Source of the DNA: Brevundimonas poindexterae
Lineage (GTDB): Bacteria > Pseudomonadota > Alphaproteobacteria > Caulobacterales > Caulobacteraceae
Direction of reading: 5' to 3'
Assembly: GCF_020524625.1 (NCBI RefSeq)
Contig: NZ_JAIVLL010000002.1
Span: 124,001-188,000, forward strand
Length of the DNA: 64,000 bases
The notes beneath the pieces were generated by a model that saw nothing but the letters and a program-made list of their open reading frames with translations, made no database searches and had not been told where the DNA came from. Below are positions 8,695 to 18,045 of the stretch, one piece after another (the stretch's first letter is position 1; each line of letters opens with the position of its first letter). The translations under genes and the position numbers were made by a program.

Positions 8695-11343
8695 ATGTCC
8701 AGCCTCAAAGAGATCCGTTCGACCTTCCTCGACTATTTCGCCGCCGATGGTCACACCAAGGTGCAGTCCGCACCGCTGGTCCCGCAGAACGATCCGACAC
8801 TGCTGTTCGTCAACGCCGGCATGGTGCCGTTCAAGAACGTCTTCACCGGTCAGGAGAAGCGCCCTTACAGTCGCGCGGCCAGCGCCCAGAAATGCGTGCG
8901 CGCCGGGGGCAAGCACAACGACCTGGACAATGTCGGCTATACGGCGCGCCACCACACCTTCTTCGAGATGATGGGGAATTTCTCGTTCGGCGACTACTTC
9001 AAGGAGCACGCCATCGAGGCGGCGTGGAAGCTGGTCACGAGCGACTTCGGCATTCCGAAGGACCGGCTGATGGCCACCGTCTATGTCGACGACGATGAGG
9101 CCTTCGACCTGTGGAAGAAGATCGCCGGCCTGCCGGAAAGCCGCATCGCGCGCATCGCCGGTTCGGACAATTTCTGGTCGATGGGCGACACCGGTCCGTG
9201 CGGACCGTGCACCGAAATCTTCTATGACCACGGCGACCACATCTGGGGTGGACCTCCGGGCACGCCGGAAGAGGACGGCGACCGCTGGGTCGAGATCTGG
9301 AACCTGGTGTTCATGCAGTTCGAGCAGCAGGAAGACGGCACCCGCCTGAACCTGCCCAAGCCGTCGATCGACACCGGCATGGGTCTGGAGCGGGTCGCGG
9401 CCGTGCTGCAGGGCGTGCACTCCAACTATGAAACCGACCTGTTCCGCACCCTGATCGCGGCGTCCGAGCAGGCGACGGGCGTGGCCGCCGAGGGCGACCG
9501 CGCGCCCAGCCACCGGGTGATCGCCGACCACCTGCGCAGCTCGTCCTTCCTGATCGCCGATGGCGTGACGCCGTCGAACGAGGGCCGCGGCTATGTGCTC
9601 CGCCGCATCATGCGCCGCGCCATGCGCCACGCCCACCTGCTGGGCGCGGCCGATCCGCTGATGCACCGTCTGGTGCCGATGCTGGTGGCCGAGATGGGCG
9701 AGGCCTATCCCGAGCTGGTCCGCGCCCAGGCCTTCATTGAGGACACGCTGAAGCAGGAGGAGATCCGCTTCCGCACCACGCTGGGCCGCGGCATGACCCT
9801 GTTCGAGGAGGCCACGCGCGACCTGGCCGAGGGCGGCACCCTGCCGGGCGGCACGGCCTTTACCCTCTATGACACCTATGGCTTCCCGCTGGACCTGACC
9901 CAGGACGAGGCGCGCCGCCGCGGCTTTGCCGTCGACACCGAGGGCTTTGAGGCCGCCATGGCCGAGCAGCGCGACCGCTCGCGTGAACACTGGAAGGGCT
10001 CGGGCCAGACCGCCTCGGCGGCCGAATGGCTGGCCGTGCGCGACCGGCTGGGGCCGACCGACTTCACCGGCTACGACAGCGTGGACGGTACCGGCGAGGT
10101 GCTGGCGCTCGTGGTCGACGGCGAGGCTGCCGAGGCAGCGCATGAGGGCGTCGAGGCCGAACTGGTGCTGGACCGCACCCCCTTCTACGGCGAAGGCGGC
10201 GGACAGGCGGGCGACCGCGGGACCCTGAGCTGGGACGGCGGCCGGGCCGAGGTGCTGGACGTGCAAAAGCCCGCGGCCGACCTGCATGTGCACCGGGTGC
10301 GCATCCTGTCGGGCACGCTGAAGAGCGGCGACCGGGTCGAGGCCTCGGTGACGGCGCCCGCGCGCCAGACGACCCGGGCTAACCACTCGGCCGCGCACCT
10401 GCTGCACGCGGCGCTCAAGAATGTGCTGGGCCCGCACGTGGCCCAGAAGGGCCAGATGGTGGACGCCGAGCGCATGCGCTTCGACTTCAGCCACAACGCC
10501 CCGGTGACCGAGGAGGAACTGGCCCGGATCGAGGATGAGGTGAACGCCGTCATCCGCCAGAACCTGCCGGCCGAGACCAAGCTGATGGCGCCCGAGGCGG
10601 CGATCGAGGCCGGGGCCGTGGCCCTGTTCGGCGAGAAATACGGCGAGGAGGTCCGCGTGCTGACGCTGGGCCGCAGCCTGACCGGCGACACGCCCTACTC
10701 CGTCGAACTGTGCGGCGGCACCCACGTCGCGCGCACCGGCGACATCGCCCTGTTCAAGATCGTGTCGGAGAGCGGCATCGCCGCCGGCGTGCGCCGCATC
10801 GAGGCCCTGACCGGCGAGCCCGCCCGCCAGTATCTGGAGGCCCAGGCCCGGGTCGCGCGCGGTCTGGCCCGCGACTTCAAGATCCAGCCGGCGGATGTGC
10901 CGGCTCGCGTCGAGAGCCTGCAAGGCTCGGTCAAGGCGCTGGAGAAACAGGTCGCCGAGCTGAAGAAGCAGCTGGCCCTGGGCGGCGGTTCCGGCGGCAA
11001 TGCGGCGCCGGAGGAGGTCAACGGCATCAAGCTGATCGCGCGCATCCTGGACGGCGTGGACGGCAAGGGCCTGCGCGGCGTGGCCGAGGATTTCCGCAAA
11101 CAGGTCGGCTCGGGCGTCGTCGCCCTGATCGGCACGACCGACGGCAAGGCGGCCGTGACCGTGGCCGTGACCAGCGACAGCACCGACCGGGTGAATGCCG
11201 CCGATCTGGCGCGTGAAGCTGTTCTGGCCATGGATGGCAAGGGCGCCGGCGGAAAGCCGGATTTCGCACAGGGCGGCGCGCCCGACGCCAGCAAGGCCGA
11301 GGCCGGGCTTCAGGCTATCCGCGACACACTCGAGAAACTCTGA
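8695..11343 (+). CDS. alaS: alanine--tRNA ligase
   Basis: This 882-residue protein has the full AlaRS layout. The class II catalytic core occupies residues 1-240 (motif 2 region [13 protein letters not shown], motif 3 GMGLERVA). A tRNA-recognition domain follows, then an editing domain with the zinc-binding HSAAH and CGGTH motifs, then a C-terminal coiled coil and DHHA1-type domain from about residue 735. It charges tRNA-Ala and clears mischarged Ser and Gly. Length is normal and the start gives the usual [16 protein letters not shown]-terminus. It is transcribed alone. Confidence 0.98.
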   Translation: MSSLKEIRSTFLDYFAADGHTKVQSAPLVPQNDPTLLFVNAGMVPFKNVFTGQEKRPYSRAASAQKCVRAGGKHNDLDNVGYTARHHTFFEMMGNFSFGDYFKEHAIEAAWKLVTSDFGIPKDRLMATVYVDDDEAFDLWKKIAGLPESRIARIAGSDNFWSMGDTGPCGPCTEIFYDHGDHIWGGPPGTPEEDGDRWVEIWNLVFMQFEQQEDGTRLNLPKPSIDTGMGLERVAAVLQGVHSNYETDLFRTLIAASEQATGVAAEGDRAPSHRVIADHLRSSSFLIADGVTPSNEGRGYVLRRIMRRAMRHAHLLGAADPLMHRLVPMLVAEMGEAYPELVRAQAFIEDTLKQEEIRFRTTLGRGMTLFEEATRDLAEGGTLPGGTAFTLYDTYGFPLDLTQDEARRRGFAVDTEGFEAAMAEQRDRSREHWKGSGQTASAAEWLAVRDRLGPTDFTGYDSVDGTGEVLALVVDGEAAEAAHEGVEAELVLDRTPFYGEGGGQAGDRGTLSWDGGRAEVLDVQKPAADLHVHRVRILSGTLKSGDRVEASVTAPARQTTRANHSAAHLLHAALKNVLGPHVAQKGQMVDAERMRFDFSHNAPVTEEELARIEDEVNAVIRQNLPAETKLMAPEAAIEAGAVALFGEKYGEEVRVLTLGRSLTGDTPYSVELCGGTHVARTGDIALFKIVSESGIAAGVRRIEALTGEPARQYLEAQARVARGLARDFKIQPADVPARVESLQGSVKALEKQVAELKKQLALGGGSGGNAAPEEVNGIKLIARILDGVDGKGLRGVAEDFRKQVGSGVVALIGTTDGKAAVTVAVTSDSTDRVNAADLAREAVLAMDGKGAGGKPDFAQGGAPDASKAEAGLQAIRDTLEKL

Positions 11344-11444
11344 TCGGCCAGAACTTGATCTGACCTGTCAGTCCGTTACGTTTGTCCCTGTGTACGGGGG
11401 CGAACATACAGACGCCCCCTTTGATGATCTGGGGGACTAGTCAG

Positions 11445-12842
11445 ATGACGGACAAGAAGAGCTTGCTGCAGAACAAGGGACTGCTGGCCGGGGTTGCGGT
11501 CGTGGCCCTGCTGGGCGTGGGCGCAGCGGCCTGGTCGATGGGGGCGTTCGGCGGTAAGGGCGGGGGTGGCATGGCCACGGAGATCGACCTGGGCCTGATG
11601 CCGGTGGCCTATGGCGAGAACTGCGGCTTCGTGGACGAGGACGGCAAGATCGTCATCAATCCCCAGTTCGACGGCGCGGGCTTCTTCACCAAGGACGGCG
11701 TCGCCCCGGTCAGCAACGGCGGCAAATGGGGCCTGATCGACCGCAAGGGCAGCTATGTGGTCAATCCGCAGTTCGACTCGATCCTGATGCTGGACGGCGG
11801 CGACACCCTGCTGGTCGAGGTCGGCGGTCAATGGGGCACGGCGGACCGCAAGGGCGCCTACATCATCAATCCGCAGTTCGACGAGATGGGCCCGTTCGAC
11901 GAGAAGGGCCGCGCCCTGGTCCAGTCGGGCGACCAGTACGGCTTCATCGATCGCAAGGGTGCCTACATCATCAATCCCCAGTTCGACTCGGTGGCCATGT
12001 CAGGCGACGATGACATGACCGAGATCGTCTATTTCACCAAGGGGATGGCGGCGGCCTCGACCGACCGGAAGTGGGGCTTCATCGACGAAAGCGGCAAATG
12101 GGTGATCAATCCCCAGTACACCGCCGTCGGCCAGTTCGGGGAAAACGGTCTGGCGCCGGTTCTGGTGACCACGGTCGAGACCACCGAGAACACCCGCGCC
12201 GCCGAGGCCTGGGAGCAGCGCCAGCAGAGCGCCGAACAGCGCGCCGCCGCCTGGGGCTACAGCTATGAGCGGCCCGAGCGCCCGGACTTCAGTCAGGAAA
12301 CCGAGACCCATCGCTGGGGGTACATCAACACCTCGGGCGAAATGGTCATCCAGCCCCAGTGGGAGCAGGCGGGCGGGTTCGGCCCCGGCGGTCTGGCCCC
12401 CGTGCTGGTCGGCGAGGACTGGGGCTTCATCGATTCCGAGGGCAATCTGAAGATCAATCCGCAGTTCGACATGGTCGGCGAGTTCGCCGACGGTCCGGGC
12501 GGCGTGGTGGCCACGGTCGCCGTGCAGGGGGACCGCAACAGCTATCGCTGGGGCGTGATCGACGCGTCGGGCACCTACAAGATCAATCCGCAGTTCCGGG
12601 CGATTTCCAACTTTGACCGCAACGGCCGGGCGGTGGTCTCGTCCGGCGAGAAGTTCGGCATGATCGATGCCTCGGGCACCTATGTGATCAACCCGATGTA
12701 CGACGATCTGCGCCCCATCACCGGCAGCCGCGACTATTTCTTCGTGCGCGGCACCGGCGGCGCGGTCGAGATGGGCCGCGTGTCGCGCGACGGCAAGGAA
12801 CTGGCCTCGGTCAACGGCCAGCAGTGCGACAGCCCCTACTGA
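11445..12842 (+). CDS. WG-repeat protein with N-terminal membrane anchor
   Basis: This 465-residue protein has a single membrane segment (about residues 12-31) followed by nine WG repeats of the form WGxIDxxGxxxINPQFD, covering residues 60-440. WG repeats form extracellular or periplasmic beta structures whose partners are mostly unknown. A charged insert of about 60 residues, rich in Glu, Gln and Arg, separates repeats five and six. The ATG at 11445 has GGGGGAC upstream, and 21 further in-frame codons before it lack a signal. Several repeats are nearly identical at DNA level, so copy number could vary between strains. A single conserved Cys lies near each end (YGENCGF and GQQCDSPY) and the two could pair. 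Confidence 0.88.
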   Translation: MTDKKSLLQNKGLLAGVAVVALLGVGAAAWSMGAFGGKGGGGMATEIDLGLMPVAYGENCGFVDEDGKIVINPQFDGAGFFTKDGVAPVSNGGKWGLIDRKGSYVVNPQFDSILMLDGGDTLLVEVGGQWGTADRKGAYIINPQFDEMGPFDEKGRALVQSGDQYGFIDRKGAYIINPQFDSVAMSGDDDMTEIVYFTKGMAAASTDRKWGFIDESGKWVINPQYTAVGQFGENGLAPVLVTTVETTENTRAAEAWEQRQQSAEQRAAAWGYSYERPERPDFSQETETHRWGYINTSGEMVIQPQWEQAGGFGPGGLAPVLVGEDWGFIDSEGNLKINPQFDMVGEFADGPGGVVATVAVQGDRNSYRWGVIDASGTYKINPQFRAISNFDRNGRAVVSSGEKFGMIDASGTYVINPMYDDLRPITGSRDYFFVRGTGGAVEMGRVSRDGKELASVNGQQCDSPY

Positions 12843-12951
12843 CGGGGCTCGGTGTCCGCCGTCCCGGAAATGCCCGATCGCGGCATTTCCGGGTGAGGGC
12901 CAAGGATACTTTATCGACGGGCTGTCCGGGCGTCCTGCGGAACCGGGAAGC

Positions 12952-13014
12952 GGACGGCGCCGATGTCCGCTTTCGGTCGGGAGCGGACTGTCGCCCGAGG
13001 GGTGGGACGCTGAC
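12952..13014 (+). repeat. ~50-bp island repeat, copy C
   Basis: This copy contains GTCCGC, GGTCGGGAG, TGTCGCC and GAGGGGTGGGACGCTGAC in order. It aligns along its length with copy B at 14126 and ends 52 bases before the start codon of the next gene, on the same strand. Confidence 0.6.
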
Positions 13015-13066
13015 CTGAGCGCCTGATACGGTTGGTCGTCTGAGGTTTCAGTTTTAGGGATGGGCG

Positions 13067-13765
13067 ATGAGGGCTCTCGCGATAGTCGTCGGGTCACTAT
13101 GGGTGTCGGCATGCCAACCCGCTCCAGTCTCGCGTTCGGGCGAGTTGAGTCCGCCGCCGGCCGAAATCTCCGGCCCTTGCCTCGGCACCTCTGAACCGAG
13201 ATGCGTCGTCTATTCATCGGGGCGTGTCATCGATCACACCATCGATTGGGACAGGGGCCTCTTCTACCAGTTGCAGGGAACAGGCCTTCCGCGCTCGGGC
13301 GCGGACGAATATTGCAAGGGCGGCTACTGTGCTGTTGCCCTGATCAAGCGTGACGAGAACGGCCAGCTGCACCTGGTCGCCCACGAGGAAAGTACGGACG
13401 CGCAGTGGTACGAGGTTCCAGAGATTGTGGCCAGCGGTCTGGTTGTCTTCCAGAGCAACAGTCTCGGGACGGGCCTCTACAATGACGATGTCGTCCTACG
13501 CGCAGACGAGACCGGAAAGATGCGTCGAATCGACGTGAACTCATGGAAGCAGGAGGCTAGGCAGCTCGCGCCCGATGCCAATTCGTACTTCGACTGGAGG
13601 ACCGACTATGGCGCACTCGTCGGGAGCAACGGGCTGGCTTCGAAGGATCCGGACGACAGCGCCCGCACGTCCGTCGGCCTCATCAAGGTTTTTCTCCGTC
13701 TCGATGGAGATACGCTCAGGATCGCCTCCCCCATGGTTCGATTCCCGGACCCGAGCGTCCCCTGA
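13067..13765 (+). CDS. hypothetical lipoprotein
   Basis: This 232-residue protein begins with a short signal peptide and a lipobox ending VSAC (Cys16), so it should be a membrane-anchored lipoprotein. No domain is recognised. The mature part is rich in short charged beta-like stretches and has three more cysteines in the first 100 residues (GPCLG, PRCVV, EYCKGGYC). Codon use is less GC3-biased than in its neighbours, which suggests acquired DNA. It is flanked by repeat copies C (5') and A (3'). Confidence 0.65.
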   Translation: MRALAIVVGSLWVSACQPAPVSRSGELSPPPAEISGPCLGTSEPRCVVYSSGRVIDHTIDWDRGLFYQLQGTGLPRSGADEYCKGGYCAVALIKRDENGQLHLVAHEESTDAQWYEVPEIVASGLVVFQSNSLGTGLYNDDVVLRADETGKMRRIDVNSWKQEARQLAPDANSYFDWRTDYGALVGSNGLASKDPDDSARTSVGLIKVFLRLDGDTLRIASPMVRFPDPSVP

Positions 13766-13808
13766 GGGTCGAAAGCCAACCGTCGCCTGAGGGTGGAAAG
13801 CGGACATT
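13760..13808 (+). repeat. ~50-bp island repeat, copy A
   Basis: Two similar halves occur in tandem: CCTGAGGGTCGAAAGCCAAC, then CGCCTGAGGGTGGAAAGCGGAC. It overlaps the stop codon of the upstream lipoprotein gene and ends 21 bases before the next start. Confidence 0.7.
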
Positions 13809-13829
13809 GACACCGGGAGCGGGCCCAGG

Positions 13830-14102
13830 TTGTCTGACCCAATGTTGCTGCCCTTCATCTTCCTTGTATGCGGCTTGGTGGTGGCGATTGCGCCGCGCTT
13901 CCTTGTCGCCCCAGCCGAGGCGGCTCGTCTCCGGAGGCTGGAGGAGATCGAACAGGGGGGGCCGGAGGACTACTTTGAGGAGCGGCGCGAGTTGACCGCC
14001 TACACCTTCTCCCGACGGTCCGTGATGGTCTGGCGAATTCTGGGCGCAGTCACTGCTGTTGGGTCAGCCGCACTGTTGCTACGCTCCGGCCTCACGGGAT
14101 AG
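13830..14102 (+). CDS. small two-helix membrane protein, hypothetical
   Basis: This 90-residue protein has two hydrophobic segments (about residues 6-27 and 67-85) joined by a charged cytoplasmic stretch (RRLEEIEQGGPEDYFEERRE). No family is recognised. The chosen start is TTG at 13830, with GGGAGC 10-15 bases upstream; ATG at 13842 is an alternative that removes four residues. It sits between repeat copies A and B in the accessory island. Confidence 0.6.
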   Translation: MSDPMLLPFIFLVCGLVVAIAPRFLVAPAEAARLRRLEEIEQGGPEDYFEERRELTAYTFSRRSVMVWRILGAVTAVGSAALLLRSGLTG

Positions 14103-14125
14103 CGGCGCAAATACGCCACTGCGAA

Positions 14126-14178
14126 GGTCCGCAATGGGTCGGGAGGGCCACCGTCGCCTGGGGGTTGGAAGCGGACGC
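14126..14178 (+). repeat. ~50-bp island repeat, copy B
   Basis: It contains GGTCCGC, GGGTCGGGAGGGCCACCG, TCGCCTGGGGG and TTGGAAGCGGAC. The second half matches copy A (13781-13805) closely and the whole matches copy C. It ends 35 bases before the start of the next gene. Confidence 0.7.
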
Positions 14179-14213
14179 TGCTTCTCCTAGCCTCCGAGAT
14201 TGGGAGAGGTCGA

Positions 14214-14480
14214 ATGTTCGTTGTCGAGGATGATCTGCACGCCGAACAAGTCGGGCAGTTCGGCACCCGAGAGGAGGCGATGGCCGAGGTTCGGCGGCTC
14301 GCCAACATACCCTGGGACAAGCCTCCGAACGTGTCCCCCTGCACTGATTGGAAGACGTGCGGACGAAGCTACGAAATCATCGAATACGACACATCTCGCA
14401 AGCCTTGGCGTGAGCTTGGACGAGAAGCGACACTGGATGTTTCTGCGGCGGGCGTTCGCTGGCTGAAGGAGATGGACTAG
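14214..14480 (+). CDS. conserved hypothetical protein, 88 aa
   Basis: This 88-residue soluble protein starts MFVVEDDLHAEQVGQF and contains NIPWDKPPN, PCTDWKTCGRSYEIIEYD and a C-terminal ELGREATLDVSAAGVRW. I recall similar small proteins in other proteobacteria, with the WD, CxxW and GRxYEIIEYD elements kept, but no function is known. GGAGAGG 7-13 bases upstream supports the start. Two cysteines (PCTDWKTC) could bind a metal or form a disulfide. It is the third gene in the repeat-separated island. Confidence 0.7.
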   Translation: MFVVEDDLHAEQVGQFGTREEAMAEVRRLANIPWDKPPNVSPCTDWKTCGRSYEIIEYDTSRKPWRELGREATLDVSAAGVRWLKEMD

Positions 14481-14531
14481 GTCCCCAACAGGTCGATAGC
14501 GGCCGTCGTGTCGGCACCTCGGCGCAGACCT

Positions 14532-15158
14532 TCAATGAACAGTGGGAAGCGGCTTGGTCGGTATTTGCGGGTGCGACTTCAGGTCAGTTCCCCGCCAGAC
14601 CTCCACGACCAATCGAAACACATGCCGCAGTCCCTCGATCCGGCCGCGGAGCCCTCCGTAGCCATGAACGAGCGCCCGAGCCAACGCGTGTCTTGCCTTC
14701 TGGTGACCCCATGTCGCGCCCTCTCTCCAGAGCGTCACCGCGTGCTGCCGATCCAGCGGAACACCCTCTCCGAACCAGTAGAGGTTCGCGAGGCCGTTGT
14801 AGGCCGGGGCAAAGCCGATTGACGCGGCCTGCTCGTAAGCAGCAAAGGCGTCCGTGAAGCGGCCCATGCGATAATAGGTTACGCCCAGTCCGAAGAAGGC
14901 TGCGGCGTAACCGGCTTCCGCCGCAACCCGGTACCAGGCTTCGGCACCAGGCAGGTCTTCGTGGTCGTACCAGCCCTCCAACATGCAGCCCGCCACGCAA
15001 ATCGTACTGAGCATCGAACCGGCGTAGGCCAGCGTCTCGAGCTGATCGAGGCCCTGTTCCCATTCCGGTCCATCGAGCAGGGCGCGGGCGCGTTCAAACT
15101 CCGGGCGAAACGGATCGTCCAGGGCTTGCTCGCCATAGATTTCGACAGCGTCGATCAT
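14532..15158 (-). CDS. Sel1-like/TPR repeat protein
   Basis: This 208-residue protein is made of tandem helical repeats of the Sel1 type, e.g. GAEAWYRVAAEAGYAAAFFGLG, then FAAYEQAASIGFAPAYNGLANLY, then AVTLWREGATWGHQKARHALA (about residues 70-170). Sel1 repeats mediate protein-protein contacts. There is no signal peptide, so it is probably cytoplasmic. It is the only minus-strand gene of the island, and a degenerate copy of the island repeat lies just upstream of its start in matching orientation. Confidence 0.75.
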   Translation of the reverse strand: MIDAVEIYGEQALDDPFRPEFERARALLDGPEWEQGLDQLETLAYAGSMLSTICVAGCMLEGWYDHEDLPGAEAWYRVAAEAGYAAAFFGLGVTYYRMGRFTDAFAAYEQAASIGFAPAYNGLANLYWFGEGVPLDRQHAVTLWREGATWGHQKARHALARALVHGYGGLRGRIEGLRHVFRLVVEVWRGTDLKSHPQIPTKPLPTVH

Positions 15159-15180
15159 CTGGCCTTCAGATCATGATCGC

Positions 15181-15236
15181 ATTGGACTTCCAAGTCCCGA
15201 ACCGGCGGTGGCCGCCATGGGTCGAACGCCGACATC
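15181..15236 (-). repeat. degenerate island repeat, copy D (minus strand)
   Basis: Read on the minus strand it contains GGCCACCG, then a GC-rich spacer with GGG, then TTGGAAG, in the order seen in copy B. It ends 22 bases before the Sel1 gene start. The match is partial and should be tested by alignment. Confidence 0.35.
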
Positions 15237-15259
15237 GGCCCTGCACCGGAAAGCCGGCC

Positions 15260-15808
15260 CTAGGCGTCCGGCAGGTCGATCTCGACGAGGCGCCAGCCAA
15301 ACAGGCCCTGGCGATCCATATTGAGGATCAGCGGCTGGTCCGGGCGGTCGGTGGTGGTCAGGCGCACCTCGACGCGGTTGGCGCCGCGATAGGTCCAGGA
15401 CTTGCGCACATCGTCCTCGGTCTTGCCGGGACTGGCCTCAGGCCGGTTGAGGACGTCTTCGGGCTCGGGGGCCTCGGCGGTGCGGACCATGGTGGCGACG
15501 CCCTGGGGCGTGACGACGGCGTCGATGGCGCCCGAGACAATGGCCGGGCCCAGCAGCATGCCAAGCCCCGCCCAGGCGGGATCCACGCCCGAGTCGCCGG
15601 CCCGCATCTCGGCCATCATGCGGGCGTTCAGCTCGTCCTTGAGGCTCTGGCGTACGGCCGGAAAGTCCACCAGCCGCTCGAGGGCTTGCTCGTCCCCCTG
15701 TTCGGCGGCACGGGTCAGCGCCTGCATGGCGAAGACGGGCGACAGGGCCCAGGCCCCGGCGAAGGCGACGAGCGCCAGTCCGGCCAGGCCGGTCACAAGT
15801 TTACGCAT
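15260..15808 (-). CDS. DUF2939 family protein (copy 1)
   Basis: This 182-residue protein has an N-terminal membrane or signal segment (residues 5-22) and then the DUF2939 pattern: MQALTRAAEQGDEQALERLVDFPAVRQSLKDEL, followed by a beta-rich C-terminal half ending in FGWRLVEIDLP. The family is predicted to be periplasmic or membrane-anchored and has no known role. GAGGGGA just upstream of the ATG at 15808 fixes the start. It follows a second DUF2939 gene on the same strand, 100 bases apart. Confidence 0.85.
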   Translation of the reverse strand: MRKLVTGLAGLALVAFAGAWALSPVFAMQALTRAAEQGDEQALERLVDFPAVRQSLKDELNARMMAEMRAGDSGVDPAWAGLGMLLGPAIVSGAIDAVVTPQGVATMVRTAEAPEPEDVLNRPEASPGKTEDDVRKSWTYRGANRVEVRLTTTDRPDQPLILNMDRQGLFGWRLVEIDLPDA

Positions 15809-15908
15809 GGTCCCCTCAAACTCCCACTGGTCCGGTCCCCACCGGCACCCTCGCCCTAACGCTCCCCTGCGGTCAGGGTTGCCGTGAGTCGCCGCCCGGG
15901 GCCACGGG

Positions 15909-16490
15909 TCAGCCGCCCTTGCGTCCGCTCTGGCCGACCATGGGAACGGTCTGTTCCGGCAGGCTGACGTGCACCAGCTGCCAGCTGAAGAAGCCGGTCC
16001 GGACAAAGGTGAAGACGGTTTCGCCGCCGCTTTCGCCGGTCACGGCCATCCGGGCGCGGTCCATGCCCCAGTAGACCGGGCGCGGCAGCGGCCCGCCGGA
16101 GGGTGCATCGGCCTCGACCGTGCCGGTATCCTCCGAGCGGCGCGCGGCCTCGCGGCCCTCGCCCCGCGTCAGGGCGCCCAGCGCCGCCGGCGTCAGATAG
16201 GCGTCGGCGCGCGGCCCCTCGGCCGCCGGCCCGCGCTGGAACTGGCGCTGAACGGCGCCGATCGGATCCTCGAGGATGGAGGGCGGCGGCGGGGTGGTCT
16301 CGACCCGTCCGGTCAGCTGCGGGCCCAGCGCCTTGCGCATGGCGCCATAGTCGACCAGCCGGTCGAGCTCGGCCACATCGCCGCTGTCAGCCGCGCCGCG
16401 CAGGGCGAAGAAGGCCACGCCCGGGGCTGCAAAGAAGCTGATGACCAGCAGCACCACCGCCGCCAGGATCAGATTGCCGATGATTTTCAC
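15909..16490 (-). CDS. DUF2939 family protein (copy 2)
   Basis: This 193-residue paralogue of the next gene has the same plan: a membrane segment (VKIIGNLILAAVVLLVISFF), ALRGAADSGDVAELDRLVDYGAMRKAL and a closing FFSWQLVHVSLP. The start is GTG at 16490, with AGGAGAGG 5-12 bases upstream. An in-frame ATG 37 codons earlier gives a non-family extension. A Pro-rich linker and acidic insert in the middle are not seen in copy 1. Function is unknown. Confidence 0.82.
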   Translation of the reverse strand: MKIIGNLILAAVVLLVISFFAAPGVAFFALRGAADSGDVAELDRLVDYGAMRKALGPQLTGRVETTPPPPSILEDPIGAVQRQFQRGPAAEGPRADAYLTPAALGALTRGEGREAARRSEDTGTVEADAPSGGPLPRPVYWGMDRARMAVTGESGGETVFTFVRTGFFSWQLVHVSLPEQTVPMVGQSGRKGG

Positions 16491-16540
16491 GTGCCTCTCC
16501 TTGGCTGTGTCGATCCCAGAATGCACGAACCCGGCCGGGC

Positions 16541-16579
16541 CACAAACAAAAGCCCCGCCGACGCGAGTCGGACGGGGCT
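16541..16579 (-). terminator. icd terminator
   Basis: A 12-bp stem with one bulge (16551-16562 with 16567-16579) around a GCGA loop is followed on the minus strand by TTTGTTTGT. It lies about 120 bases after the icd stop. Confidence 0.75.
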
Positions 16580-16596
16580 GATGGGAAGAGGCCTTC

Positions 16597-16686
16597 GTCA
16601 TCCCCAGACTTGATCTGGGGATCGGTGCAGGGCGCAGCGGTCAGCCGCCTGCCCGCTCCGATCCTCGGGTCGAGCCCGAGGATGAC
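16597..16686. repeat. 90-bp inverted repeat element (GTCATCC ends)
   Basis: The ends are GTCATCC and GGATGAC. Each end carries its own hairpin, CCCCAGACTTGATCTGGGG and CCTCGGGTCGAGCCCGAGG. It is a common type of intergenic element in alphaproteobacteria and lies between icd and its terminator. Confidence 0.75.
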
Positions 16687-16697
16687 GGGGTCTGGCT

Positions 16698-17912
16698 TCA
16701 GGCGGCCATGGCCTTGTCGAGGTTCTCGGCGACCTTGTCGAGGAAGCCCTCGGTGGTCAGCCAGGACTGCTGGTCGCCGACCAGCAGGGCCAGGTCCTTG
16801 GTCATGAAGCCCGACTCGACGGTATCGACGACGACCTTCTCGAGGGTGTCGGCGAAGCGGTCCAGCTCGGCGTTGTTGTCCAGCTTGGCGCGGTGCTTGA
16901 AGCCGCGGGTCCAGGCGAAGATCGAGGCGATGGAGTTGGTCGAGGTGGCCTCGCCCTTCTGGTGCTGGCGATAGTGGCGGGTGACGGTGCCGTGGGCGGC
17001 CTCGGTCTCCATGACCTTGCCGTCCGGCGTCATCAGGACCGAGGTCATCAGGCCCAGCGAGCCGAAGCCCTGGGCGACGATGTCGGACTGGACGTCGCCG
17101 TCGTAGTTCTTGCACGCCCAGACGAAGCCGCCCGACCACTTGATGGCCGCGGCCACCATGTCGTCGATCAGGCGGTGCTCATAGGTCAGGCCGCGCTTCT
17201 TGAACTCTTCGGCGTATTCGGCGTCGAACACCTCCTGGAAGATGTCCTTGAAGCGGCCGTCATAGGCCTTGAGGATGGTGTTCTTGGTCGACAGATAGAC
17301 GGGGTAGTTGCGCGCCAGGCCATAGCCGAACGAGGCATGGGCGAAGTCGCGGATCGAGGCATCGAGGTTGTACATGCCCATGGCGACGCCCGAGCCCGGC
17401 GACTTGAACACCTCGTGCTCGATCACCTTGCCGTCGTCGCCGACGAACTTGATCGACAGGGTGCCGGCGCCCGGCATCAGGAAGTCGGTCGCCTTGTACT
17501 GGTCGCCGAAGGCGTGACGGCCGACGACGATCGGCTGGGTCCAGCCGGGCACCAGACGCGGCACGTTCGAGCAGATGATCGGCTCGCGGAAGACCACGCC
17601 GCCCAGGATGTTGCGGATGGTGCCGTTCGGCGACTTCCACATCTTCTTCAGGCCGAATTCCTCGACCCGGGCCTCGTCCGGCGTGATGGTGGCGCACTTC
17701 ACGCCGACGCCGTGCTTCTGGATGGCGTGGGCCGCGTCGATCGTCACCTGGTCGTCGGTGGCGTCGCGGTGTTCCATGCCCAGATCGTAATAGTCGAGCT
17801 CGAGGTCGAGGTAGGGGAAGACCAGCTTGTCCTTGATCATCTGCCAGATGATCCGGGTCATCTCGTCGCCGTCGATGTCCACGATGGGGTTGTCGACCTT
17901 GATCTTGGCCAT
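16698..17912 (-). CDS. icd: NADP-dependent isocitrate dehydrogenase
   Basis: This 404-residue protein matches the eukaryote-like (type II) NADP-IDH used by alphaproteobacteria: [20 protein letters not shown] at the N-terminus, [17 protein letters not shown], substrate-binding SPNGTIRN and the nucleotide region [11 protein letters not shown]. It oxidises isocitrate to 2-oxoglutarate in the TCA cycle and makes NADPH. Length is normal. It is monocistronic, with a terminator at 16541-16579. Confidence 0.97.
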   Translation of the reverse strand: MAKIKVDNPIVDIDGDEMTRIIWQMIKDKLVFPYLDLELDYYDLGMEHRDATDDQVTIDAAHAIQKHGVGVKCATITPDEARVEEFGLKKMWKSPNGTIRNILGGVVFREPIICSNVPRLVPGWTQPIVVGRHAFGDQYKATDFLMPGAGTLSIKFVGDDGKVIEHEVFKSPGSGVAMGMYNLDASIRDFAHASFGYGLARNYPVYLSTKNTILKAYDGRFKDIFQEVFDAEYAEEFKKRGLTYEHRLIDDMVAAAIKWSGGFVWACKNYDGDVQSDIVAQGFGSLGLMTSVLMTPDGKVMETEAAHGTVTRHYRQHQKGEATSTNSIASIFAWTRGFKHRAKLDNNAELDRFADTLEKVVVDTVESGFMTKDLALLVGDQQSWLTTEGFLDKVAENLDKAMAA

Positions 17913-18045
17913 GTGCGCTCTCTGTCTTTGCGGGAAGGAAATTTGTGGGGGCGGTATAGCGAGCCCCGCGCCCGCGCGAAACCCCGCCCTTGTGCCCGCG
18001 TTGTCGCTGCCTCACGGTGAAACCGCCGGATTGAAGGAGACCCCC

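Noticed and set aside
13760..14178. Island repeats as integron attC sites
   Set aside because: The typical attC core (GTTRRRY) is not present at both ends and no integrase gene is in the window.
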